The notes below the pieces were generated by a model. It had not been told where the DNA came from and did not search any database. It saw only the letters and a list, made by a program, of their open reading frames with translations. A stretch of 64,000 nucleotides of DNA, taken from positions 2,170,001-2,234,000 of the forward strand of contig OX359191.1 in NCBI GenBank assembly GCA_947172415.1. Direction: 5' to 3'. The stretch is from Chondrosia reniformis (lineage: Eukaryota > Porifera > Demospongiae > Chondrillida > Chondrillidae). Positions 11,105 to 21,900 of the stretch are shown piece by piece (the stretch's first letter is position 1; the number at the start of each line of letters is the position of its first letter). A program made the position numbers and the translations under genes.

Positions 11105-11641
11105 ATGAATATATGGTTCCTATTGCTCAAAGGGATTGCTCTACCTATCCTCACTGGTCCTCTTGGAGTTTATGGAGATCAACTCAACCTCAATAACTCA
11201 GACACCTGTCAACCTCACAAAGTCTGTAACAATGCTGATGATATTGTGACAGCTATCATTTCTAATCAAGAAAACTATCAAAGATTAATGGAAGCCTTCT
11301 ACCCAGTCAACCATGGAGTGCCTCAGTTTGTTAGTCTCATATTCTTCACTAATGGAACTCCCATTTCACAGCCACTGTGTAACCAGACACCATATGCAGG
11401 TATGATCATGGAACTCAATGGAGAAGATAATGTTTATGGAACTATGTGGCATGCGTCTTCTGCTAACATACTGGCTACAGGAACTATTCTCAATGAATTA
11501 GGACTAATGGTTCCGCAAGTAATCTCAGGAGTATTCTTTAAGACCAATCCTATTATAACTGCCTTTCCTCTTGTATGCTTGACTGTACCTTATCAAATAC
11601 CACAAAGCAAGACATTGTTACAGTCAGATACCTTACTTGTG
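11105..11641 (+). CDS. 7TM protein copy C, exon 1 (signal peptide and ectodomain)
   Basis: ATG at 11105 starts a signal peptide (IWFLLLKGIALPILTG) followed by an ectodomain collinear with copy B: TCQPHKVC Cys pair, EAFYPVNHG, NVYGTMWHASS, NPIITAFPLVCLTVPY. The splice donor is the odd part. Copy B has CTAGTG|GTAAGT, whereas C reads CTTGTGGGTATG, as if one G had been inserted. Using GTATGC would give phase 1, which does not fit the phase-0 acceptor at 12146. GTGGGT (ending at 11638) would restore phase 0 with one residue less. The true 3' border is therefore uncertain. Joined to 12146-13147 it gives a protein of about 510 residues. Confidence 0.72.
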
Positions 11642-11789
11642 GGTATGCATGCTTTGTATGTATGTACATATATATGTATATATATTGCATGCATCACACA
11701 TATCCAGTTTGAAGGTACCAACCAGCTGCAGCTAAAAGATCAGATGATAGGGATTTCTGCTAACTACGCCAAACATACGTATATATCTT

Positions 11790-11940
11790 TGAGATGGTTC
11801 ATCTTTTAGTCTTTTGAGTATCTAGAGAGACGACGCAGTTGATTCGATTCTTGTCCTGATTCAGTTGTTTTGACTTTGGGGGTCTTCTTCAGCAGCGAAG
11901 ACACCCAGGGTCGAAACGTCAAAATTCCTAAGGAACCTGC
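11790..11940. repeat. Palindromic terminal-repeat derivative inside copy C intron
   Basis: Head-to-head halves 'gatggttcatctttt...ggggtcttcttcagc' and 'agcgaagacacccagggtcgaaacgtc' are related to the Penelope-like terminal repeat at 53.6 and 54.4 kb. The right half keeps GGGTCGAAACGTC, but the CTGANGA box has changed to GCGAAGA and helix II has a mismatch, so the hammerhead is decayed. It lies in the intron of copy C, at the left edge of the segment duplicated with 1-1690. Confidence 0.6.
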
Positions 11941-12145
11941 TAATAAAAATTTACAAGTATTTATATGTCATTTTCACTTAAAATTTATAAATTAATTTTC
12001 TCATATATCCATTGATTTATATATACCTTGTCTATACAAAATGGAATCCTGTAGATGTCTAACAGTAACATAATAAATCTTAAAACTTACTTGGGATGTC
12101 AAATCCTGCATGACATATGTACATATTTTCTTTAAATATATTTAG

Positions 12146-13147
12146 GTCAAGGAATCACTTTTGAAAAAGAAAGTCGACTCCACAGTCTATTATAATGTAG
12201 AGGGCTACAGTTGTGTGATTCCTAAAGTGAATAAAATATTCTGCAGTTTTGAATGCATCCCAGCATGGGAAGTCTACCTTGTAATTGTTTTTAGAATTGG
12301 TGCAATGCTCTTCTGGCCAGCTACCTTGGTCATAGTTGCAAGATTATTGAAATTGAAGGCTTTTGTTTTGCAATTAGATCTTCATGTTTCATCATTCAGT
12401 ATATTCTGGGGAATATCCTTATTTTCTGTCATTTTTACTAGTTTATATATAATAAAAGCTATACTATTTGCATTTGCATTCATTAAAGTCAACTGGAACT
12501 GCTACGAGCTAGGCAATTTTGAGCATGTGTTTGGTATCAGCTATTTGATGATTGCAGTAGTAATATTTGCACTCAGCATTGTATTTACATTGAAGTTAGA
12601 CATTCCACATCACTTATCTGCACCACAGTCCATTATGAATCTGCTCAGATGCGTGACTTGTAATGTTTTTAGAGCAGAAAATGTCAATAGAATAGTTCTA
12701 AAGTTGGCAATTTGGAGCATTATTGCGTTGCTTGGAATCACATTTTGTCAAGTGTCCATAACTCTCCTAACTGTATTAACAGATCCTTATAGGAATGGAT
12801 TCCTTTTTGCATCTATTATGCTTCTTGCTTGTGGAGTCACTTCTTTATTTGCAGCACTGTTCAGTTTAGATCAAATTTTCATAACAGACTACAGAGTTGC
12901 TATTAACTGTAAGGCAGGTTTGAAGAGATGTCTCTCATGGTTATTCCTCATGACAGTATCGTTATGTGGAGCAATGTTCTTTGCAGCTATCCACATCTTG
13001 GTCCTCATGGACATTAGACTACCTCTGAGATACAGCATCAATTTCAAGTGGTTCTTCTCAATCACAACTTCTATGCTTATACCAACACTGACAATTTACT
13101 TGAAGAGGATCATCAACACATTAAATAATGTAGTGCAATCATCATAA
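12146..13147 (+). CDS. 7TM protein copy C, exon 2
   Basis: The exon starts after TTTAG in phase 0 and is intact to TAA, with the same 333-codon layout as copy A: Cys-rich juxtamembrane segment, seven hydrophobic helices, VLTDPYR and SLDQIF motifs, and a short cytoplasmic end (RIINTLNNVVQSS). Copies A and C are nearly identical from TM3 on. The stretch before and into TM1 differs at about ten of fifteen residues (A: CTFQCILVREIYW; C: CSFECIPAWEVYL). With exon 1 it is the only apparently complete gene of the array. Receptor function is inferred from topology alone. Confidence 0.8.
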   Translation, partial: VKESLLKKKVDSTVYYNVEGYSCVIPKVNKIFCSFECIPAWEVYLVIVFRIGAMLFWPATLVIVARLLKLKAFVLQLDLHVSSFSIFWGISLFSVIFTSLYIIKAILFAFAFIKVNWNCYELGNFEHVFGISYLMIAVVIFALSIVFTLKLDIPHHLSAPQSIMNLLRCVTCNVFRAENVNRIVLKLAIWSIIALLGITFCQVSITLLTVLTDPYRNGFLFASIMLLACGVTSLFAALFSLDQIFITDYRVAINCKAGLKRCLSWLFLMTVSLCGAMFFAAIHILVLMDIRLPLRYSINFKWFFSITTSMLIPTLTIYLKRIINTLNNVVQSS

Positions 13148-13660
13148 ATCCTTTTATGTATATATATGTATATACGTAGTTGCAGTTAAATTTGTATGTA
13201 TTTGTAGATGACACCTTAATTTTTGTGATCAAGTGTCAACATGCAACACACCAACTGCAGGTTTTACCTGAATACAGCTTTTTTATTTGTTAAATGCAGT
13301 ATACGTATTGGAATTTTCAATACTTGCATGATTATATGCAAAATTAAATGAGGGTAAATATGTAGTTTACAGATGAAGTCTGATTACAAAAACTTCAAAA
13401 CATATGCTTATAGAACGCAGCTATACATAAGCAACAACCAAAAAGGATGTTCACCAATTTTAACCAGTTAATCTGTAAATTTTGTTACCTCTAAAAAGTC
13501 TATTTGCCAATAAATTATGTATTTAATCACACAAAATAAAGCACTCAAAATGCAATCATTGCATGCATTATCTATATAGCTACTATAGCTTTTCAAATAG
13601 TACACCTTATTTATGTATGTGTTTTGTTCATGTCAGATGCCATTTCATTAGAAGCTACTT

Positions 13661-15953
13661 TTAAGTTTTTCTTAATACGATTTCTTTGTAAGCAGGTGAA
13701 TACGCCATTGCCACTCCTTTGTATTTTAATTGTTCATCGACAGCTTCATAGATGTTTTTTTCCTTTTTCTTCAAGTCTGTTATTGCCTTTTTCATCTTTT
13801 TAATACAACAGACATAAATGAAAACTGACCATATGATGATTGTACTGAAAACAGATAGGACTACTGCTGTGACTACTGATATTAATAATATTAAATCTTG
13901 CTTTAGATGAGGTTCTACAGGAAAGTATATACATATAGACATGCATATATTTGTAATATTTGTATATACGTACATATATATATGTATGCAAATATATATA
14001 GATTAATGCATTTGCATTTGGATGTAGGGAGACTTAGGTACTGTAAATGCCTATATACGTATGTATGTAATGTAAATCATGATGTATACAGTATTATATA
14101 AATATGTTAAAACCTGAATATATGTAGTAGTGTTTAACCTACGTACTAGCCTGAGACTCTACTTTAGGAGTTATACATGTAGTAGATTCATCCTCACAGT
14201 ACATTGCAACTGTCACTTGTGGAATAAATGTAAAACCTGCTGACAGTGCCTATTGAATAATACCAAGAAAAGAATTAATGAACCAATTTCATGTTTTAAA
14301 TCTTCCTGTGTAGACTCTTGACTATAATGGTATTTTTGAGATTTTTATGTATATATTTAATATAATAATGATCATGAACAATGTATATTCTAAAAGCATT
14401 TGACATGGGCATGATTAAATATTATATACATATATATACACACTTTTATTATATTGTACGTACAGGCAAGAGTGTATATATATATATATATATAACATCT
14501 TACAATTACCTCTGTATATACATGATGAATAGGTGAACCTGCTAATATGTATACACGATGCATGTACATATATACTCACTGCAATATCCACTCCATAAGA
14601 ATATCTTTGAATTACCATTATATCAGTTTTTCTGATGCCACTTTGGCTTACAGTTTCATTGTTTGTATATTTGCCATTAATAAGGTCACCACCATCAAAA
14701 ATACTTAGAACAATACTGACTGCATAAGGATCTTCACATGGGTGAAGTGTTATATTTAAATGAAGATCCAAGGTAAGTCCAACATCAACAGTTAGATTAC
14801 AAAGTAGAGTGATGCACTTTTCATTAATCTCACAATCCCCACTAAGCTGATCAGCTTCATTAATTATAGTAGGAATACTACCCAATGAGGAACACATGAC
14901 ATCTTTAGTGACAGGAGAAAGTGGTGTCGTGGATAGAGAAGGTGCGGATGATGGAATAGAGGACATACTTGCAGAGAAGGTGGAGCTACCAGTAATGGGA
15001 GAGAGTGTGAAGCTCATATCCTTACAGTACATGTGGATCCTTGTAGCTGGTAAAATATCCAGTACAATACCTAGTACTCTCACATGTATCTACAGAATAT
15101 AATTAAAGATGTAGTGTAGGTATATATGTATGCATATATATGCATGTGTGATTGTTTGCATGTGTATATAGACCATAAAAATAACATATATATAGCCCAG
15201 GAAAGTTTGGCGGCTAATTTATTTTTGCGGCTTGGCAGTTTTGAGAACCAATCCACCAATATTTCCACTCCCAAACTGTACCGAGCATAGGAGAACAACT
15301 TCCTTGTCAGTAAAACTCGCCAAATGCCATATAATTCAAGCAATCTGCCAAAGTTTCGGACAAAATTTACTACAAATGTGTTGGTATTGTATGGTAATAA
15401 TTGGTTATTATATACTTAATTTACAGAAATTATGATCATATAGGCTAGTGCGTGTACATGCATGTTCAACAGTCCTGGGGTGGACTTGCATCTAATGCAA
15501 TTAAACTGACACACATGCATGTATACACACACATGTACACACAAACATGTACAGATACACATATACGTACGTATTTTACCTGAACATCTATAAAATCGTT
15601 TCCCTGTGAGATGTGTATTTCTGTTATGGCTTGCTGTTCCAAAACGTAAAGATTTATAATTGTATTGTTTTTATATACACCATTAATGATTACACCTCCA
15701 AGGATCTCGCTATGGACAGATACACTAATCCCAAAAGGCTCCTCACATGGTAACAAGATCAGGTTCATGGATATGGGAATGCCTAAATAAGACAGCGAGC
15801 AGTCTAGTGCAACACAGTTTTCACTCTTGGTACATTTTCCGTTGAGATCAGACTCTGCCAGCTCTTCAGCAACTCTGTCCAAAGAATTGCACATATTGAG
15901 CTCCCCTGTCGCTTTAACATTTGGAGATGAAGTTGGCAAAGGCTTTGATGTTT
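13661..15953 (-). CDS. Two-domain single-pass membrane protein (5' end not found)
   Basis: Four exons join in phase: 15580-15953, 14580-15089, 14147-14249 and 13661-13914. Together they encode 413 codons including the stop; the signal-peptide exon upstream was not identified. The protein has two copies of an extracellular module with a CxSL...C...C..L.C......PCE.P pattern (first NSLDR..PCEEPF, second SSLGS..PCEDPY). Each copy is followed by a (V/I)...D.LPA-type strand and MYC(K/E)D. A Ser/Thr/Pro-rich, mucin-like stretch lies between them. Exon 4 supplies one TM helix (LILLISVVTAVVLSVFSTII) and a tail of about 50 residues with Lys-rich coiled segments and Tyr sites (NIYEAV, YSPAYKEI). A surface receptor or adhesion role is plausible but unproven; no known family is recognised. 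Confidence 0.7.
15195..15385. repeat. Dispersed repeat, copy 2 (see 3365-3600)
   Basis: This is close to 3365-3560 and in the same place relative to the gene remnant there. It sits in the intron between the first two listed exons of the minus-strand membrane protein gene. The gene continues on both sides of it. Confidence 0.6.
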
Positions 15954-16299
15954 CTGTGCACATAAACAAGTATAAGATGTGTACATGATACAATCAGACT
16001 TGCACGAGATATTATATAGATCAACCTGGTATATTTATTATGTAGCTATATATATATATTCTCACTATTATATACTACCACCTTGCAATTGTCCTCCATT
16101 GGCTATGCTTATTATAGCTACTATCCAAAATGGCAATAGTGTCAACTGACGCTGCATTTAGCTACTATAATCCAGTAGTGGAACTTGAATTGAGTTTTAC
16201 CAGAGTGGCTGACTTTATATATAGCTGTATAAAATGGCTGCCTTTTCAGGTGCTATATATATAATTGCCATATGTATTGTTATTAGACAAAATATATAT

Positions 16300-16345
16300 A
16301 CAGGGTAATCTAATCTAATCTAATCTATTCTAATCTAATCTAATA
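16300..16345 (+). repeat. (TAATC)n microsatellite
   Basis: About eight tandem units of TAATC with one TATTC variant, followed by a TAATATAATA run and then repeat R1. Confidence 0.9.
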
Positions 16346-16354
16346 TAATATAAA

Positions 16355-16760
16355 TGTCCCTTGTGTACAAGTTACAAAATGGTCTCTAACCCTGTTGATT
16401 ATGCGAATGCATGCAACCAACCGTCGGTATTCTTAGCTCCCTCACAAGGCAAATCAAATCTGCTGTGGTTATTAGCTGAGACCCCTTTAAGACTGGAACC
16501 TTTGTTGATATATGGCATGCAGATGCATCATCTTCAGTCTATACTAAGGTGTGAAAAGGTAATTTGTAGGCCATGTGTTCTACCTTGCAATTGGATGATC
16601 TGTATCAACTACTACTCTCTATGCAGTAGTTGAGAATTTCAAAGCCTGCAACTATACGTACTATTTAAAATACTGATTATCCTAGGGGTCACTTGGATCT
16701 CTTAAATTTGTAACTTGTACTGTGTAGTACTTGATTGTAATTTTAATATTTGCCAGTATA
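16355..16760 (+). repeat. Dispersed repeat family R1, copy 3
   Basis: Nearly identical to 5300-5725 in sequence and orientation, and like it lying a similar distance downstream of the duplicated membrane protein block. It may mark the right part of the duplicated unit. Confidence 0.75.
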
Positions 16761-17307
16761 ATACAAAATATACATAGAACATTTGAACAGGGCATATAAG
16801 GATAAATTCAAAAGTCAGCCTACATACTTCAAAGATCTAGGGTTGCATCAAGTGGTGGATCACTAAAGTAATCTTGTTCACATCATCAAAATATGAACAC
16901 AAATAGACAATTAACATGACGTAGACTGTGAAGTTGTGAATAATGTTTAATAGCTAATCTGGGAAATATCCAGTGTGACACATTGTTTATTATCCATGGC
17001 AAGTAAAAAATCCATTCACATTGATATATATAAACCTCTGTCCAAATATGGACATAGATCCCACGTCGACCAATTAGACTCAGTCCTCTAAACAACACAA
17101 GGAAGTGGTGTTCACCTTTGGTCATGATAACAAACATTCAGTCAGCCTTTGGCTGTACTAATTAGGAGACTGAATAAAATGGCTTCCATTAGTATACATA
17201 TGTATGGCTACATAGTGATTCTTTCACATTTGGGACAATCACAAATTGGGGAACCTCTGAGGATTCTAAACTAAACAATCAGCCTACGCACCATTTAGCC
17301 AATAGAT

Positions 17308-17374
17308 GTACTTATATTTAGCAGATGTACTTACGTATATTTAGCAGATGTACTTATGTATATTTAGCAGAAAA
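17308..17374 (+). repeat. Short tandem repeat, about 23-base unit
   Basis: Three successive copies of a unit like 'agatgtacttatgtatatttagc', the first with a small deletion. Confidence 0.8.
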
Positions 17375-17915
17375 TAAAGCAGAAAATGAAGCAGAGCAAC
17401 GTGCCTACTTCTACAAAATGCTGAGATCTTGCAAAAGTAGGAAATAGAATGTGTCTTCTACCACTGATCAAGCTATTTTACTAAATGGTTGCTAGTACAC
17501 CATATATCTATTATCAAGTAGTAGTGAGAAATTGCTATAACCTTATTCCACATATTATAACAGTATTTCTCTGGATTGAAGCCCCATTTTAACTTCAATA
17601 TTTCATCCAGAATCCATTTCTGTCCATATATATTAAAATGGTGGCCTCAGCTTAAAAGGTTCAGCTACTAAATAAGGTCAGTATCTATTTGACCTCAATT
17701 TTTATATACATATATATATATGTACATGATATGCTTTTCCTGTTAGCAACAGTAATGAGGAAACCCCTATAATTAGAAGACTTTAGATTTTCAAAGTATG
17801 TCTGATAAATGAGACCATTATTGTTAGCACTTACACTTATGTATATACATGTGTGTTATAGGAGACACTTCATTGTTCTGTTCAGATGTATACATGCAGA
17901 CAATATCAAACTCAC

Positions 17916-17996
17916 AATAAAGTACTTTAGAGCTTCTAGTTTCTTCTGAAAATCTACTCCAAACACAGCAATTTGACCATCATATCTGTTTCCAAC
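17916..17996 (-). pseudogene. Orphan exon of a ubiquitin-activating enzyme E1 (UBA1-like)
   Basis: An 81-base segment between a CATAAG acceptor and a GTGAGT donor encodes VGNRYDGQIAVFGVDFQKKL and then EALKYFI. This is the start of the second adenylation half-domain of E1 enzymes (NRYDGQ.AVFG...Q.KL...KYF.V, where the nucleotide-binding GxGxxG motif would follow on the next exon). No neighbouring E1 exons are seen downstream before 16.8 kb, and TMTC3 ends only 1 kb upstream. It is most likely a stray duplicated exon; a gene with very long introns cannot be excluded. Confidence 0.65.
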
Positions 17997-18958
17997 CTTA
18001 TGACATTAAACAGAAATATATATATATATGTGCAAGAAGCGTAACAACTCATTATATAAAATAAAGTATCGCACCACATTCCACAACTTCCTATATACAT
18101 TCTATATTTATACAACTATGTATGTAGGAGGATATAAAATGTACAAGGTGGCCCAGTGGAGAAGAAGAGAAGTAAAAAGAGAGAAGTCTTTTATCCTTAT
18201 CCAAAGCTCTCGCCAGGTTTAGTTCCCTATATATAAATATGTAAACATGCATACATAGTTTGTCATTGAAAATGAAATTTAAATTACTTTTGATAATTTG
18301 ATAACCTTTACTTAAAAACATTTTAAGATAGAAAGAAGCCTACATTCTTGTGCATGATATACGTACACATTAAATATTGAGTTGCTGAACGTAATCACAG
18401 TGACTGGAATAACGTTAACACAATGTCAATTACTGATTTGATTATTTATAGATGAGACAAATATGATGAACCATGATACTGTAAAGGCTCATTACAAACG
18501 TACATGTACATGTAGGAGTCTATAAACAGTAACTAAAGCTAAATAGCATTAATAATTGGAATGGTCATTAATGTGTACTTATTATATACATACAGTATTA
18601 TATATATATACACAGGAGTGAACACTCTGTACATGAGTGCTAGCCCCATGGCCATATGTACATGTACACACGATACAACTGAAGGGCACTGACGTATATA
18701 AATCATTGACAAGTATTGTATTGAACTTCCATCAGCTGAGAGAGTTTCAGAAAACTGTTTTGAATTGCTTGAGCATTATAATATAACCATGCAGAAATAA
18801 ATTAAGATAGCTATTTGGGTTCTTACAGTGTTTTTGAAACTAAATTTTATGTATATATAGTAAAAAGCATTCTAGCAAATCTGTTATTCGATAGTAGTTT
18901 ACAGGGAAATAGGTTTTAGTAAAATGCCAAGAAGTTTAAGGGGAATCCTTTCTGGATG

Positions 18959-21900
18959 TTAAGTCAGTGTGTTCTCATGCAGCTGTTTATGAATTGCTTT
19001 CAATCTATTTTTTGCTTTTCCATCTGATGGGTTTAATTCTAAAATCTTCATAGTGGCCTCCCTTGCTTCTTCAAGCCTTCCAATATCATAATATACAGTA
19101 GCCAGATTGTGCCATCCAATCAGGTCCTTAGAATCGAGACTTATGGCAGCTGAATAGGACTACAGAATGTAAGGACAGTCAGACTTTCAACCAGAGAATC
19201 TGATTTAAAATTAGGTATTAGACTTTGAAAAAATGTACACACAATAATCAGAATACATGCACTTACTTGTAAAGCCTGTTCATAGTTCTTCATCTTATAG
19301 TTAACTTCACCCGCCAAGTGATGAGCCTTCAAGTGTGAGGGATGGTGCTAAAGAATACATAACACATTGTATAAAAGGAAACGGACAAACAACAATATTA
19401 TTAGTACACTCTTTAGAAACTGAATGTACATAGCATATGTACTATCTTATCACATAAGATAAAGGTAAAAGTTAGTAGAGTTACAGTTAAAAATTCAAAT
19501 TATCCTAAATTTGCAATATGCTATACAAAAAATTGATTGCCTGAAAAACAATATGAGATGGCAGCATAATATATTGTACGCGTGTACAGTAGATAAAAGA
19601 TTCTTATACATGTACATACATATAAACTTATACACAGCTTAGATGAACTCCACTGAAGTTGTATTTTGATCACAGAACATTAATGCTGCTCTAGCAAGTA
19701 TTAGAAATATATATATACTTGTTATTTATATTACCACGAAAGACTTCATTATTATGCATGGTTCATATGTAAACCCTATCATGGAGTTAGATAGATAGCT
19801 AACTACCGTATAACGGGAAAATTTGACAGGCAATATATTTCGAGGATTGCCCCGTAACTATGACACAATTGTTGGTTTAATTGTTTAAATGGACAACAGT
19901 ACTGTAACGCTCAAAAGTGATAGCTGGATTGTGGAAAATTTGGTGAATAATTAAATTTGGCGAGCTTCAAACTACTTGCGAAATCGCCAAATTTAAGTCC
20001 TCGCCAATTTTTCCCGCTATACGGTAGGCTAATAGGTCAACTATTACCAACAACTACCTTTCTTAGTGTTTCCAAATGAGAAAGAACTTCACTGTATCTA
20101 CCCATAGTGTTTAGAATAAGGGCAATGTTATAGAGTGCTGATCTACTAGTGGGGTCCACTTGGAGTGCCTCCTTCAGGTACTTGTAACCCATTTCATTGT
20201 CTCCATGATCAATGTACACCAACGCTAGGCTTGAAAGTGATTTTACATCCTCAGGGTTAACTTCAACCAAATGTTTAAACCTAATGATAAGAACAAAGTA
20301 TGACATTAACACATAATACTCATTCATTGAAACTTTACAGCAAACAAACACTAATAAATAAATGATACAACAAAACCATAATAAGTTGATGAAAGTTACT
20401 AATAACAAGAAATATATAAGTTTTAAGACAAGCTGGCCTTGCAAGCAATGGGTCCAGGGTATGATCATGTAGATGGACTCGACATAGTCACACACCTTGG
20501 TGCCTTACAATGAATTTTGTACATACCACTGGTGTGGTAATTGAAAGGTATATTTACACTTTTTAAATAAATAAATTTAAGAACAATGTGTTGTAAATAC
20601 AAAGTTCAAGTTTCATATGTGACCAATGTAAAACAGCTACTCGTAGCTTGGGAACGGTAAAATATTTGGAAATTATTGTAACATTTTAAATATTTAGCAG
20701 AATGTAATTGCATAGGTGTGTACGTATGTACTTAACTAGTTTAGTAAAGCTCAGTGGTACAAATCTGTATGCCCATTCACATGGTACATTCTCTAATATG
20801 AGGAACTTCGTTGGTCCAAGTAAATACCATAATTACAATAATATTCCTCTGTATCTAAAAGCATGATTTTTCCTTAAATAGCTTACAATTTGATGGCCTC
20901 CTGTAAATCTCCACTGTCTCCAGAGTCTTTCAGTAAATGAGCAAGATTGTGAAGAGCCATAAAGTAGGAGGGATCAATCCTGATAGTTTCTCTATAGAAT
21001 CTTATTGCCTCTTCATTTTTTCCCATTTGAAGGTACATTGTGGCTAACTGTATTGAAATTACAGAAAAATAAACTTTTTACACAACATCAATACAAATAC
21101 GTATTCACATATCACTAAATGATTGGTATGCAAATATCATTAAATGTTTGGTTGGTAATAGAGTTTGTGCATGTCGCAATCACTATGACGTCACGAATTT
21201 TCGTGAGTGTCAAGAAAGAAGACTACAGCATAACAGTAATAACTGTTTTGAACAAAAAATCATATTCGTAGTATTTTCAGCAGCTGGACAGCACAGCTAA
21301 AACAAGATACCAGGAGAAGCTACAGCTATTGGGTGATATTGAACACACCTACGTGCGAAATGGCTCCTCAGGAACAGTACTTGAGTGACATGATTGGCCC
21401 AATGTAGAGTTCCTGACATCTACAGCTATCTCATTGCTGCCCCAAGCCCTTACACAAACGATGAGGCTTACAAGAGCATGGACGGATACAAGTGTGTAAT
21501 GAACAGCTGGTCATTTAAGGTGGTATATAAGTGCACCTAATTATTGAATGGGATTATTCACTAGCGTGACATATGTCAATTATTATATTCATAGCCCAGC
21601 AGCAGGACTCCTCCATAAATATTGCTGGCTTTTTCGAGCTACTTTATCTTGAAACAACTGTTTGCGGAGCTGTACTAATTGCATAGAAGAATCCAGACCA
21701 TCCGATTTTGTTGCCCATTTGGTAGATACTCCTTTGAGTGAGAAGAGAACCAAGACAGTACAGGTGGCACTAAGCTTGCAAAACCCTCTCTAATAAGTTA
21801 TACACAATAGATTAAGAGACAAAAAACAGGTACAGGAGTGTTGAAAATGCTCACTACAAAAGCAGGAAAGTAAAGGCAGTTATTGCTAAAGCCAACCATG

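Larger units (their letters stand above)
16770..18955. other. Mostly unassigned intergenic region
   Basis: Apart from the E1-derived exon and a short tandem repeat given separately, I find no supported gene. A minus-strand stretch near 17545-17640 reads GQKWILDEILKLKWGFNPEKY and looks protein-like, but it lacks clear splice borders. Transposon words shared with other repeats occur at 18150-18220. Confidence 0.4.

Noticed and set aside
14896..15102. Plus-strand ORF MTSLVTGESGVVD, also at 2992-3198
   Set aside because: Shadow of the Ser/Thr/Pro-rich exon of the minus-strand membrane protein, which has better splice and domain support.
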